The notes below the pieces were generated by a model that was given only the letters and a program-made list of their open reading frames with translations, was not told the DNA's origin and made no database searches. A stretch of DNA of 64,000 bases from Lepus europaeus (Eukaryota; Chordata; Mammalia; Lagomorpha; Leporidae). Shown here one piece after another: positions 33,776 through 45,120 of this stretch; the first letter of the stretch is position 1, and every line of letters starts with the position of its first letter. A program made the position numbers and the translations under genes. The stretch is from positions 181,186,388 to 181,250,387 of the forward strand of contig NC_084827.1 in the NCBI RefSeq assembly GCF_033115175.1. Direction: 5' to 3'.

Positions 33776-34153
33776 CCTTCAAGGGCTCAAGTGTCATGTC
33801 TCGCAGGACACAGCAGTGCTTCCCGACTGGCTGGGACGTGCCCATGAGCCACGTGTCCAGGGCTGGGCGGGCAGCTTGTGAGTTTGGGGCTGGAGGGCAG
33901 AGGGAAAAGTGGAGGGGGGAGAGAAATACCAGAAAGACCACCTCCCATCCATAGGAGGGGCACAGGTGGCCCTGGTGGAGCGAGCTTGGAGAGAGAGCAC
34001 ACGGCTGTCACATTGGATGCCCGTGCATCGTAGTGACGGGGTCCCCGTGGGCTTTGCTCTAAGTCGGGAGCAGGGTCCTTGCCTTGCACGGAGCCAGAAA
34101 GGCCTCCCTGTTCACTGTTTTTGCTTACGGCTCTGCACTAAGGAACCAGCAGC

Positions 34154-34428
34154 TGGGAGCCCGCACTGTGGTACCGTGAATTAAGCTACTGCCTGGATGC
34201 TGGCATCCCCAGTCACAGCGCTGGTCCAAGCCGCTCTGCTTCGGACCCAGCTCCCCGCTGGGTGATGGCCTGGGTGCTTGAGCGTCTGCCACTCGCGTGA
34301 CACCTTGCTTTGGCTTGGCCCAGCCCGGCCATTGTGGCCGTTTGGGGAGTGAACCAGCTGGTGGATGATCTCTTGTCTGTCTGTCTGTTACTCTGCCTTT
34401 CAAATGAATAAAGTAACTCTTACAAGAA
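34154..34428 (+). mobile_element. CSINE, diverged
   Basis: ctgggagcccgcactgtggt, ggtccaagccgctctgcttc, gtttggggagtgaaccagct, then gtctgtctgtctgtt in place of the CT tract and a caaatgaataaagtaac tail. Confidence 0.85.
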
Positions 34429-36217
34429 GAAGAAGAGTCAGCAGTGTGGCTCCACGAGGCTTTCTGAGCGGCCTCGCTCCCAGGCTGCCTTGCTTGGCGC
34501 CCAGGTCCTCGGCCAGCTTCCTGGAGAGACGGGGCCCCTGGCTCACTCTGCACTGTGTATCTTCGGGCTTATCTGACCTCTTAGACGTCACTAGATTCCT
34601 GGCCTATTTTTACCACTGCTGAGAGCCAGCTCCGGGGTGATGGCTGAGGACAGTGAGGCGTGGTCACACCACCTTACAACTCCTTTTTTCAGTTCCTCAA
34701 GTTTTTCTCTCTTGTTTCGGGCTCGGGGTCCTCATCCTGGGCACTAGAACAGGGCTGTGGCGTACATGGCTGTGGGACACCTGCTGCCATCATGCTGTCG
34801 TTTACCCAGGAGCTGTCGGGAGCTCCCCACTGCCCAGTCGTGGCAACCAGAGCCGTGTCCAGACATTGTCACACACCCTCTGGGAGCGAATGGCCACGGA
34901 GACACTGCGGGCTCCATACCCCGAGCTCCGATCAGGGTCCAGGGCCCTTGACTGCCAGCTCTTGTCGGTGGGTGCAAGTGACTCTGCTGAGCCGCGACGG
35001 GGAGCAGCCACTGGCCAAGCTAAGCTGTGCTGCTCGGCGGTTCTTCTGCCTTTAAGCCTCCTGGGATTGGCTTGGAGGGGGCCACACCCCTTGGAATCTG
35101 GGGGCGCAATCTCGGGGGACAGCTGCAGGCCCAGGTGCAGGCCGCACGTGTGATTACGCCTTGCTGGGCTCTGACAGTGGATGTGAGCTGAGGACGGGAG
35201 CTGCTTGCTCACAGCAAGTCCAAGGTCGGGCCCCAGCAGGTGCTTCATCCGTCTGCACCTTCCACTCACTAGAAGTCTGGGTGTGGCTGCGGACAGAAGG
35301 AAGCAAAGATGCCAGCCCGTGCCTGTCTCACGCTCGGGGTGGGGCTGGGGACCCAGCGACTGCACCCCACAGGATGACCCCCCAGATGAGAAGGGACACT
35401 GGGCGTTGGACCACACAAAGACCAGTCGGTGCCACATTTCCATAGGATTAAAATTGTCCCCATAGCTCCTACAAAGGCAGGCAGCTGCAGTTCTCAAAAT
35501 AGCTGCTGGGTCATCGCCTTGTCCAGGTTCCCCTCCCTGCAGCCCTGGGTCCCCACAGCTCAGGCCTGCCTTAGCACCGCTCCATTGTTCTCCAGACCCT
35601 GCGAGCCACACACACACACACACACACACCCGCTTTGGAGAGAGCTGTGAAAATCTCTGCTCCCGCTGCTCTCTCTGCCCTGGGCGTGGGAGCCCCCGCT
35701 CAGGCCCCTGCCAGGGAGAGGCACACACACAAAGGCCTCTCCTAGGGGAACATCAGCCGTGTGCTCCTTGTGGTTCAAGGTTTCATCAATCCTTTTTGCT
35801 TTTTGTGGTCACTTTTGCTATGTGTCTCAGCTGTTCTTTCCTGTCCCCTCCAACTCTGTACCTGGAACAGGTAGTGTGGCGTCTCGTGGGAGGACGGCCT
35901 CCTACCCCAGCAGGCTGGACTCTCCGCTACCCAGCGGCCTGCTTTGAAAGTGGGTTTTAAAATACAGCACAGAGAGCAGGCAGCAACTGCAGCGTTCGAT
36001 GTGCGCTGTATGTTGGGGCCCTGTGGCCTGCTCTGTGCGATCCCGAGGGGTTTCAGATGGATGAGGACACGCCTGCCCCCCCCACCCCCCAAGGGCTCCG
36101 TAGGGGAAGAATTATTTCCTTCAGTAGTTGTGAGTCATCTGTTATCGGTGGAGTGAGGACATGGCCATGGGGAAGCTTGTGACACCACGCAGGCCACAGC
36201 CCGTGTCCGGGCCTGCC
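34429..36217 (+). other. Unique intronic sequence
   Basis: Contains a (CA)n run at about 35,607-35,630. A 308-codon minus frame (34,802-35,728) has no recognised domain. Nothing else stands out. Confidence 0.5.
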
Positions 36218-36470
36218 GGAGGTCTAGGTGTTCGGTCCCCTCCCGCCCCACCTGCTGGCTGTCCCCCTGCTGGAGGTCTAGGTGCTCGGTCCCCTCCCGC
36301 CCCACCTGCTGGCTGTCCCCCTGCCGGAGGTCTAGGTGCTCGGTCCCCTCCCGCCCCACCTGCTGGCTGTCCCCCTGCCGGAGGTCTAGGTGCTCGGTCC
36401 CCTCCCGCCCCACCTGCTGGCTGTCCCCCTGCCGGAGGTCTAGGTGCTCGGTCCCCTCCCGCCCCACCTG
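36218..36470. repeat. 54-bp VNTR, nearly 5 units, very homogeneous
   Basis: Units start at 36,218, 36,272, 36,326, 36,380 and 36,434, exactly 54 bp apart, and differ at only a few positions (gtgttcgg in the first; ctgctgg versus ctgccgg). 54 is a multiple of three, so open frames pass through on both strands: an 18-residue repeat with EHLDLRQ and QQVGREG on the minus strand and GARSPPAPP on the plus. On the minus strand each unit carries two CTCF-like strings, ccggcagggggac and ccagcaggtgggg. The homogeneity suggests recent expansion and likely copy-number polymorphism. Confidence 0.93.
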
Positions 36471-36870
36471 GCTCTCCTGCCTGGCGTCCCGTGGATGGCA
36501 CTTTCTCAGGAGGCGTGCTGCCTGCCGTCTCCCACCCCGGACCCTCCTCAGCCTCACACTGGTCCTCACTTCTGCCTCCGTGGACGGACCGGTGCTCTCT
36601 GGGGGCAGCCCTGGCCCCGTCTCTGCTGGGTCGCCGGGGCCTGGGACACAGCAGTCACTCGAGAGCCGCCTGTTGGGACTGTGGGACTCCCTCCCTTTCC
36701 CCGGCACACAGCAGGCACCGAGTTCCGGGGTTTAATGGTGAGAGAGAGCGTGGATGAATGGATGAACACGCACATGGCCCCAATGAATGAATGAGTGGAC
36801 TTTGCCTCACTTCTCATTCAGCATTTGGGGAGGGGACCAGCAGATGTGAACTGTCTGTGACCCAGCATTT
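36471..36870 (+). other. Unique intronic sequence
   Basis: Nothing recognised. Confidence 0.5.
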
Positions 36871-36885
36871 CAGAGTTCAGATTCT

Positions 36886-37196
36886 ATTTTTTTTTTTTTT
36901 GACAGAGTGGACAGTGAGAGAGAGAGACAGAGAAAGGTCTTCCTTTTCCATTGGTTCACCCCTCAATGGCCGCTGTGGCTGGCACACCACACCGATCCCA
37001 AGCCAGAAGCAGGTGCTTCTCCTGGTCTCCCATGCAGGTGCAGGGCCCAAGCACTTGGGCCATCCTCCACTGCCTTCCCGGGCCATAGCAGAGAGCTGGC
37101 CTGTAAGAGAGGCAACCGGGACAGAATCCGGCGCCCTGACCGGGACTAGAACCCGGTGTGCCAGCGCCACAAGCCTGTTGAGCCACGGCGCCCGCC
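36886..37196 (-). mobile_element. Young CSINE with 15-bp target duplication
   Basis: Poly(T) start and full body with the head ending cacggcgcccgccc. Exact flanking repeat cagagttcagattct at 36,871-36,885 and 37,197-37,211. Confidence 0.95.
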
Positions 37197-37211
37197 CAGA
37201 GTTCAGATTCT

Positions 37212-38146
37212 TTTTGCTCCAGAATAAGCCATCAAAAGGGCCATGCACAGTCCCTTAGCACGAACCCACGGCTCACAGGATGCAGGGGCCACCGTGCCGA
37301 TTCCTGGCAGCGGGCGTCTCGGCTCCTAACTTGGAGCAGGCTGGTTGGCGACCTTCTCCCCTTTCATGTAACGGGATCTGGAGAGAGTTAAAGCGAGAAA
37401 CCGGATCGGCCTCGGGCTCTCTCAGAATCTTTCTCTCTGTCCAAGTCCGTGTCTCTCCCTCTCCTCCTTCGAGTTTCTCCATCGGCCTTTTGTGATGTAT
37501 CCAGCGTGGAGAAGTTTTTCCGAGTGACCCTGGTGCCAAGGCACTGGCCTCCCTGGATGTGGGGTGGGGATCGGGTTGCGCTGTGCATTGCCAGTGCACT
37601 GAGAACCTGTTCCCAAAAAAGGCGCTCACGGTGTCCAGGAAAACTCTGCTCTGGGGCTGGCGCCTGCCCAGGAGCTGAAGTCACTTGGATCGCGTGTGGA
37701 GAACATTCCAGGGTGGCCTCCCTGTTGGGGCGGAGGTGTGGACGGCAGGAATGTAGGTATTAATAGGCCCTGCCAGGTGCAAGAAATGGCGATAAATGGC
37801 GTCTCTGCCTGACCGCGGCTGTGTGGTCCCCGGGGAGCAGCCTTTGGGGGAGGAAGGGGGATGGTAGTGGGGCAGTTGGGGGGCGGGGCACTCAGGTGGA
37901 AATACAGACGCAGAAGGCTTGGAGATGTGAACTGGGAAGCGAGAGCCTGGCCCTGGAGAGCACACAGCCTGTTCTCGCAGCGCTGCTGGCTGGCCGTAGC
38001 CCTTGTCAGGGCTTCCCTGTCTCCCACGTGACTGATGCAGGCTTGGTGGGAGGCCCCCGCTGCCCCTGTCTCTGGCGGGAGCTCCTGTCCGGTCTGCATT
38101 TCCAGGCTCCCACCTTGCATCCTCTCATCGTACGGATCCTTGTCTT
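37212..38146 (+). other. Unique intronic sequence
   Basis: No exon or repeat recognised. Confidence 0.5.
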
Positions 38147-38425
38147 TCGTTTACAATTCATATTTATTGGAGAGAGACAGAGACAGACAGTTGGCATCTG
38201 CTGGTTCACTCCTCCAATGCGGGGAGCCAGGCACTCAGCCCAGGTCCCCCACGTGGGTGGCAGGAACCCCACTGCTTGGAAGAGCCATCACCTGCTGCCT
38301 CCCATGGTGTGCGTGAGCAGGAAGCTGCCGGGAACGGATCCAGGACTCAAACCCAGGCACTTCCCTAAGGGACGTGGACCTTCCAGCCTGTGTTTTGGCT
38401 GCTGCCCAAGCACTGGCCCCTGCCT
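38147..38425 (-). mobile_element. CSINE, old
   Basis: aattcatatttattggagag, ggcatctgctggttcactcc, gcgtgagcaggaagctgccg and ccaagcactggcccctgcc. Confidence 0.8.
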
Positions 38426-38539
38426 GAAACTTCTGAAGAGTAGAGATCAGGTATTGTGTAGAATAACCCCAAGTCTAGATTTGTCCCCTTAGACCAAGGC
38501 TTTAGGTTTAGGAGAATTGCAATGAGGTGAAGGCTGAGA

Positions 38540-38785
38540 TGTATCTCAGAGCCACGGAGAGGGAGAAATGGAACTCCTCCGCCCCCCGGTTCGCTCCCCA
38601 CATGGCCGCAACAGCCAGGGCTGGGCCAGGCTGAAGCCAGGAGCTCCATTTGGGTCTCCCAGGCTCATTAGCAGAGGGTTGGATTGGAAGCGGAGCAGCT
38701 GGGACTTGAACCCATACTCCACTGTGGGATACCTGCATCGCAAGCCATGGCTTACCCCAGGGCGCCACACCACAGGCCCCAAAGC
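38540..38785 (-). mobile_element. CSINE, old
   Basis: Recognised by acatggccgcaacagccagg, ctgggccaggctgaagccag, gagctccatttgggtctccc and gggacttgaacccatac. Both ends are degraded. Confidence 0.78.
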
Positions 38786-39076
38786 CTGTGATACCGACCA
38801 CGACTCCTCTGCAGCTGCGGGTTCCCACTGGGAACTTGCTGTCCCGCTCCTGCCCTGGGTTTCCTGGAAGCCGTCACTCCGACCAGTCTGAATTCAGGGG
38901 AGGGGGATTCGCTCCCGATTTGTGGTCCTGGAAGTAATTCCTGACCTCAGGAAGAGGAACTTGGCAGCTACGCAGACACCAGCACCCCCACCATGGCTCA
39001 CCCGTGGGAATGTCGGGGGTCCGTGAGAGCATGTCGCTGTGGCCGCCCCAGCCCCTGGTGTGGCTCACCCTGGCCC

Positions 39077-39155
39077 TCAACAGCTGGGTCTGGAATGAGC
39101 TGAAGCCAAGAACAGGGAACACAATCCAGGTCCCCCACATGGGTGGCAGGAACCC
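39077..39155 (-). mobile_element. CSINE fragment
   Basis: Only the middle remains: caacagctgggtctggaatg through caggtcccccacatgggtgg. Confidence 0.6.
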
Positions 39156-39296
39156 ATGAGACACAAGTTTGGTTTTGAAGGGCTTTTTGATACGAACATG
39201 GAATAGGCTATCCCACAACAGAAACAAGCACTTTTAGTTAGCCAGGCCCTGCTCGGCCACCTGACCTAAGTGAGCGCTGTTCAGTGGGCCTGTTTT

Positions 39297-39623
39297 GTTT
39301 TTTAAGATTTTATTTATTTTTTTGAAAGATAGAGTTTCAGCCAGACAGAGGCAGAGAGAGAGAGAGGTCTTCCATCTGCTGGTTCACGCCCCAAATGGCC
39401 TCAGTGGTGCAGCTGAGCCAATCTGAAGCCAGGAGCCAGGAGCTTCTTCTGGGTCTCCCGAGTGGGTGCAGGGGCCCAAGCACCTGGGCCATCTTCACTG
39501 CTTTCCCAGGCCGCAGCAGAGAGCTGGATCGGAAGTGGAGCAGCCGGGACACAGACTGGTGCTCATGTCTGATGCCAACACCACAGGTCGAGGCTTAGCC
39601 TCCTGTGCCACAGTACGGATCCC
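39297..39623 (-). mobile_element. CSINE
   Basis: aagattttatttatttttt, a GA tract, ggtcttccatctgctggttc, gagctggatcggaagtggag and a degraded head near tgtgccacagtacgg. Confidence 0.88.
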
Positions 39624-39739
39624 CTAGTGGGCCTGTTTTACTTTTAAGCCTACTACACCACAGTGCTGGTCTCCAGTGGGCCTGTGGTTTGGTGGTTTTT
39701 TTTCCTGATTGTATTTCCTACTTTGCACTGTTCAGATCA

Positions 39740-39952
39740 GCATACGGACTGGGGTGGTCATCGTGGCACACCGTATCAGGGTGTCAGTTCGGATCCTGCT
39801 TCCCACACGGGAGTGCTGGGACCCCTGTATCCTGTGTCAGAGCGCTGGCTCAAGTCTTCCACTTCCAAGCAGCTTCCCAGTGGGAGGCAGCAGAGGATGG
39901 CTCAAGTGCCTGGGCCCCTGCGGGGAGACCTCGGTGGAGTATCAGGCTTCTG

Positions 39953-39990
<38 letters not shown>

Positions 39991-40047
39991 TCTCCCCCCC
40001 CCCCCGCCCACTGTGTCTTTCAGGTAGATGAAGATAAACATATTTTT
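39740..40047 (+). mobile_element. CSINE, diverged, with CT and C tracts
   Basis: gactggggtggtcatcgtgg, gctcaagtcttccacttcc, aagtgcctgggcccctgc, then a (CT)n run followed by about 13 C and a caggtagatgaagataaac tail. The next SINE landed in its A-rich tail. Confidence 0.82.
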
Positions 40048-40063
40048 AAAAATGAGTGAAGAC

Positions 40064-40383
40064 AGGCTAATCCTCCGCCTTGCGGCGCTGGCACACCGGG
40101 TTCTAGTCCCGGTCGGGGCGCCGGTTCTGTCCCGGCTGCCCCTCTTCCAGGCCAGCTCTCTGCTGTGGCCAGGGAGTGCAGTGGAGGATGGCTCAAGTGC
40201 TTGGGCCCTGCACCCCATGGGAGACCAGGATAGGTACCTGGCTCCTGCCATCAGATCGGTGCGGTGCGCCGGCCACAGCGCGCCTACCGAGGCGGCCATT
40301 GGAGGGTGAACCAACGGCAAAGGAAGACCTTTCTCTCTGTCTCTCTCTCTCTCTGTCCACTCTGCCTGTCCAAAAAAAAAAAA
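40064..40383 (+). mobile_element. Young 5'-truncated CSINE with 16-bp target duplication
   Basis: Starts at aggctaatcctccgccttgc, so it lacks the usual first 20 or so bases, and ends in a pure A-tail after ctgcctgtcc. Flanked by the exact 16-bp repeat aaaaatgagtgaagac at 40,048-40,063 and 40,384-40,399, which shows the truncation happened at insertion. Confidence 0.93.
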
Positions 40384-40399
40384 AAAAATGAGTGAAGAC

Positions 40400-41395
40400 T
40401 GGGGGAAAGTCTAAGGGAAGAGAGAGGGAGTTGCTGTCTGTTGGGAATTGGAGCGGTGGTGAGCAGAATGTGAGAGAGAGCACGGACGCGCACCCAGACT
40501 CGCGGGAAACACACGCGTGGCGTGGGGCAGCGTCAGAGGCTTGTGGGAAAGCCCCTGAGATCTGGCCTGGCTCTCCCCTGCGCTGAGACCGTGGCTGTCT
40601 GCCCCTCCTCTGCGAGACTGTTCACTGCAGGGACGCTTGGTGAGATCAGGGTGGCGGCAGCGGTGAGCTCACCGCGGGCTCTGCCTGCGCCCTGTGCCCG
40701 AGGCCCTTCGTCAGCTCCCGAAGCCGCCACAGTGACGCTGGGAGGTCCTGTCTGGGCCGACGTTCTGTCCCCCCGACCCGAGTTCCCGTGTTGAAGCCCA
40801 GGTCCCCAGCAAGGCTGTCTGGAGACGGGGCCTCTCAGGAGGTGTGCAGGCTGAGTGGGCTCCCACGGGGAAGGGGAGGAGTCTGTCCTCAGTGCTTGCT
40901 CTCTGCACGCAGACCAAGGTGGCCAGGGACAAGGCAGGGAGCCGCTGGCCGCTTGGTCTGGAATGTCCCTGCCTCCAAAGCCCGGGAGACGTACAGGGCT
41001 GCCGCACAGGCCTCCCGGGCTGGGGCATTGAACACCGCAGCTGAGCAGCCGGGCGCCACCCCCTGCAGACAGGCTGATCCTCTGTGCTGCTCTGCACGTG
41101 CGAGGTGGCGTTCTGTTCACATCAGTCTCTCCACTTAGCATCGCCCTCTCCTTCCCTTTCCTTCTTTGGCATCTCTGGCTTGGAGTCCTCTGCTAATGGC
41201 TGTCGTGACGTCAGGTTAGGCTGGGAGAGCAGACCTCCGTCCCAGGGGTCCAAACAACAAAGGTCTCTCTTGCACGCAGTAGGCGCCTGCTGTGTGCAGG
41301 TCTGTAGGGGCCTCTGCTCCGCCTGATGGGACTGCCTTCACAGCATGGCCTCCTGCTGTCAGCACGGCTCCTTCCCTGGCTCTCGGTGCTTCTGC
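40400..41395 (+). other. Unique intronic sequence
   Basis: No exon or repeat recognised. Confidence 0.5.
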
Positions 41396-41446
41396 CCACA
41401 CGTGGCACTTGTCCACACGTGGCACCTGCCCTCACGTGGCACGGCC
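41396..41446. promoter_or_regulatory. Three CACGTG E-boxes in a 17-bp tandem trimer
   Basis: The palindrome CACGTG occurs at 41,399-41,404, 41,416-41,421 and 41,433-41,438, exactly 17 bp apart, within repeats of the form ccacacgtggcacttgt. CACGTG is the core site for bHLH-zip and bHLH-PAS factors (MYC/MAX, USF, CLOCK:BMAL1). Whether it acts as an enhancer is unknown; it may simply be a short tandem triplication. Confidence 0.5.
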
Positions 41447-41907
41447 TCCTGGTTCATCATTCCCCAGCACGAGTAGCCAAAGGGAGGGAGACCACGCCCA
41501 TAGAGCTGGTGCTGCCCCCATAGAGGGTGCCTCTTCCTGGGGTGGGCGTGGCCAGGCTCCACGTGTGTTGTCCCACGCTCGGCTGTGCATGGCAGGGCCC
41601 CGGCACAGCTGTGCGTCCTCTGGTGATGCCACACTGCACTTTCTTCCCCCCACAGTCAGCCTCTCCCGAGGCCAGATTCTCAGCTCCAGGCAGTGCGTAG
41701 GGGTCTGGCCTTTGCCTTCTTGATGTCCCCATGAGAGGGGCTTCTGGCCACACTGTGTCTCATGTTCTCCGATTGGGCGCCACGGCCACTTGATCATTTC
41801 CACAGAGTCCACGAGACACATGTACTCATTTCTGTGACATTCTGAAATAACAGGTGTAGCGAGGACGGTTTGTTGGTACATGGATCCTTTGTTTTGTTGG
41901 GTTTCTT

Positions 41908-41990
41908 TTTTATTTTTTTAAAGATTGTTTATTTGAGAGGTAGGCTTACAGAGAGAGGGAGATGACGCCTGCAGTGGCCCAGGAGGCTCT
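41908..41990 (-). mobile_element. CSINE 3' fragment
   Basis: tttttttaaagattgtttat, tgagaggtaggcttacagag and gagggagatg are a CSINE tail and GA tract; the body after that is unrecognisable. Confidence 0.55.
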
Positions 41991-43285
41991 GCCCTGCAGT
42001 GGGCGGCCCCGTGAGTCCATCCAGCGGCAGGAGATGCAGCCGGACGGTGGCCTTGGCCCGACGCCCTCCAGTCCCAGCTCATCTTCCAGTCAGTAGAGGC
42101 AGTGCACCATGCGGGTCGCTGGTCCCAGGCTCGGGCTTTCAGGAGACCCGTGGCCTCCGGACGTCAGCCTGCAAGGAAATATGAGGGCACTTTTTGTCTG
42201 AGCGCGTTCGTCACCTCGTTCCTTTCAATTGTGTCACTCCCGAGGCTGCCATGAGGGTGGGCCAGACCTGGTGGCATGTATTAACGGGGCACATTCTCAG
42301 GGTGGGTGCAGCAGAGGGGCTGGGGGCCGCCGGGGGCTGGCTTGACGGCAGCTGCTCCCGCCGGGGCCGCCTCCGTGAGGATCACTCGTCTCCTGAGTGT
42401 TGCCAAGCCGTCTGCTCAGGCCAGATGGCCACGTTGCTGGGCGCGCTCCTAGATGTGGCACGTGGTAGAACAGTGTCGGGAACCCCAGGCGAAGGCGTCC
42501 CAGAAATTCTGGATCTCAGCCCCGTTTGATTGAGAAGTGGGATTCCCAGGGAACCCGATCTGCCCAAGGCAAGGAAGTTCCCTTAGTGTGGTCACTCACA
42601 CCTACTGCCCGGTCCAGCTCGCCGGGGAGGCTAGCAGCAGCAGGGGCCGAGGGCAAGGCTGGAGGGCCGGCTTCATTATGGGGGACTTCAGAAGGGGCAT
42701 GGAAAACAGAATAAAGGAGACATTTATTGGGGTACAAAACATTGCGACCTTGAGGTCCTTTCACGTCCATGGTGAAAGCAACCCGTGAGCGAGTATGGCT
42801 CCCAGGGGAAGTAGAATCCTGGCCTAGCATGGCGTTCAGTTGACATAGACATCTTGGCCCACGGATGGCTGGGTGTGTGATCCACGCAGCGGTAGTGTTT
42901 TTAGGGGTTGGGTTTTCAGAACTCGCGAGTGGCTTTTGTAAAGGTGAGGGGTGTGTGGCACGTGACAAGCACGTTAAAGTGCCGGTCACCACTTGGCGGC
43001 GTGAGACACTCACTTGAGCTGAGGTCACCGGCAGCTCTAAGACGCCACCCTCCCTCTCTGAGTGTTCCGTGGCCGTGGAGCCTCGGAGCCCGTGTGCCGT
43101 GGGTGAGGGCCGGGCGTCTCAGTGGCTGGAAACCACACTCCTGTGCTCACAGCTGCATAGCAGCTGCTGTTCCGGGGCTGACGATGAAGACCAGTGTGTC
43201 TCACTCACAGCGCCGGCGAGAGGCTGCGGCTCTTCTGTCTTCCCTGCGGGAGGACTCCTGAAGCACTCACCTTTCACTTCATCTT
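41991..43285 (+). other. Unique intronic sequence
   Basis: No exon or repeat recognised. Confidence 0.5.
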
Positions 43286-43307
43286 TTGTTTTTGCTTGTT
43301 TATTTGC

Positions 43308-43346
<39 letters not shown>

Positions 43347-43498
43347 TTCCCATCCACTCGTCCACTCCCCGCAAGTCCCCTCCACAGCTCCCGTGTGGCT
43401 GGCAGGACCCAGCTGCTGAGCTGTCCCCACTGCCTCCACACTCACAGGAAGTCAGAGCCAGGCTTCAGACCTAGTACCCAGTATGGGACGCTGCAGTG
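43286..43498 (-). mobile_element. CSINE, partial
   Basis: gcttgtttatttgcaaggca, a (GA)n tract at 43,313-43,342, ccatccactcgtccactccc, ending near gtatgggacgctgcagtg. The middle of the body is shortened. Confidence 0.8.
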
Positions 43499-43540
43499 TT
43501 TTGTTCAAGGGTTTTTGGCTGGTTTTATATTTAGCATTTC

Positions 43541-43574
43541 TAAAAAGATGTGTTTATGTATTTGAAAGGCAGAG

Positions 43575-43612
<38 letters not shown>

Positions 43613-43812
43613 TCCATCTGCTGGTTTACTTTCCAAATGGCCACAATGGCTGGATCGGGGCCAAAGCCAGGAGCTTCTTCCAGGTCTCCCAGAAGGCCAA
43701 GCACTTGGACCATCTTCTCATGCTTTCCCAGGTGCCTCAGCAAGGAGCTGGATCAGAAGTGGAGCAGCCGGGGTGCGAACTGGTGCCCATATAGGATGCA
43801 GGCATTGTAGGT
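43541..43812 (-). mobile_element. CSINE
   Basis: agatgtgtttatgtatttga, (GA)n at 43,578-43,609, cttccatctgctggtttact, gagctggatcagaagtggag, ending gatgcaggcattgtaggtag, where it meets an opposite-strand SINE 3' half. Confidence 0.88.
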
Positions 43813-43863
43813 AGCCCAGCTCTAGCCGTTGTGGCCATTTGGGAGTGAACCAGTGGATGGAAG

Positions 43864-43901
<38 letters not shown>

Positions 43902-43940
43902 CTCCCTTTAAAATATGTAAATAAATCTGTTAACAAAGAA
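43813..43940 (+). mobile_element. CSINE 3' half, inverted against its neighbour
   Basis: Starts mid-element at cccagctctagccgttgtgg and runs through gggagtgaaccagtggatgg and (CT)n to aaaatatgtaaataaatctg. With the preceding minus copy it forms a head-to-middle inverted pair with no spacer. Confidence 0.85.
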
Positions 43941-43984
43941 AAAAACTCCAGGTATTTCAATGTAAGATTAAAAAATCCCAGAAA

Positions 43985-44305
43985 AGCTGTGAGGGAGCGT
44001 TGGCTGGCAGCTCTGTACCACTCAGGACACCCACACCTCACGTTGGATTCCTGGATCCAAGGCCAGCTCAGCCCCTGAGTCCACCTGCCTGCCTCTGTGC
44101 GCCCTGCAGGCAGCAGGCCATGGCCCATGTACTCGGGTCCCTGCCACCCACGTGAGAGACCTGGATTGAGTTCTGTCTCCTGGCTTCAGCCTGCCCCAGC
44201 CCCAGCCATCACAGGCGTTTGGGAAGTGGATCAGAGGATGGGAGCTTTATGTCTGTCTCTGTTCTGTCTCTCTGTTTCTCAAATAAATAAAGTAAATCAA
44301 AAAGC
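43985..44305 (+). mobile_element. CSINE, old
   Basis: gggagcgttggctggcagct, gggtccctgccacccacgtg, ggcgtttgggaagtggatca and a caaataaataaagtaaatc tail. The 5' half is strongly diverged. Confidence 0.75.
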
Positions 44306-44339
44306 AAGATGTTTACATTTGTCATACAGGTTTGCTGTG

Positions 44340-44600
44340 GTGTGGGTGTTATTCTGGATGGTGAGTGCGGCTGGGTTCAGCACTGCTCCTGATCCAGCTT
44401 CCTGCTGGTGCCGCCCTGGGAGGTGGCAGGTGGCGGCTCAAGTGGCTGGGTCCTAGCTCCCCACGTGGTTCCCGGCTCCTAGCTTCAGCCCAGCCCAGTT
44501 CAGGGCCACTGTGGGCATCTGGGGAGTGAGGGGGCAGATGGGAGCTCTCTCTCTGTATCACTGTCTTTGCCTCTCCAATTGTAAAATAAAACAATTTTAA
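44340..44600 (+). mobile_element. CSINE, old
   Basis: gctcctgatccagcttcctg, ggctcaagtggctgggtcct and gggcatctggggagtgaggg, with a tail of caattgtaaaataaaacaat. The head is lost. Confidence 0.72.
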
Positions 44601-44792
44601 AAAAAATTGACTCACAGGCCTGGAGTCCGAGAGCCTGGCTGCAGCTTCTGCTGGCTCTGGTGAGGGCTTCAGGCTGCTTCAGAGTGTGGTGGGTGGCACT
44701 GTGGGGGGAGCACACGTGAGGGGGAGAGGTCACACAGCAAGACAGGAAGCCAGAGAGATTCAGGGGCCAGACTTGCTTTGTTTTGTTTTGTT

Positions 44793-45110
44793 TTTAAAGA
44801 TGTATTTGTTTATTTGAAAGGCAGAGTTACAGAGATGCAGATTCAGAGAGAGAGGTCTTCCATCTGCTGGTTCACTCCCCAGATGGCCGAACAGCTGGAG
44901 CTATACCAGTCTGAAGCCAGGAGCTAGGAGCTTCTTCCGGGTCTCCCACGTGGGTGCAGGGACCCAAGGACCTGGGCCATCTTCTACTGCTCTCCCAGGC
45001 CATAGCAGAGAGCTGGATTGGAGTGGGCAGCCTGGACTCGAACCAGCGCCTGTATGGGATGCCGGCACTACAGGCGGTGGCTTTACCCACTATGCCACAG
45101 CGCCAGCCCC
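44793..45110 (-). mobile_element. CSINE
   Basis: Full length: taaagatgtatttgtttatt to tatgccacagcgccagcccc. A ttgttttgtttt string lies on both sides (about 44,778 and 45,112) and may be the target duplication. Confidence 0.92.
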
Positions 45111-45120
45111 CTTGTTTTGT

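Larger units (their letters stand above)
30663..34153 (+). other. Unique intronic sequence with old repeat scraps
   Basis: Two MIRs and one DNA-transposon scrap are listed separately. A 405-codon minus frame (32,218-33,435) has no recognisable domain. No exon was identified. Confidence 0.5.

Noticed and set aside
36135..36707. 190-codon minus frame with an 18-residue repeat
   Set aside because: The repeat arises from the 54-bp VNTR; the plus strand is equally open, and no splice sites or start context support a gene.
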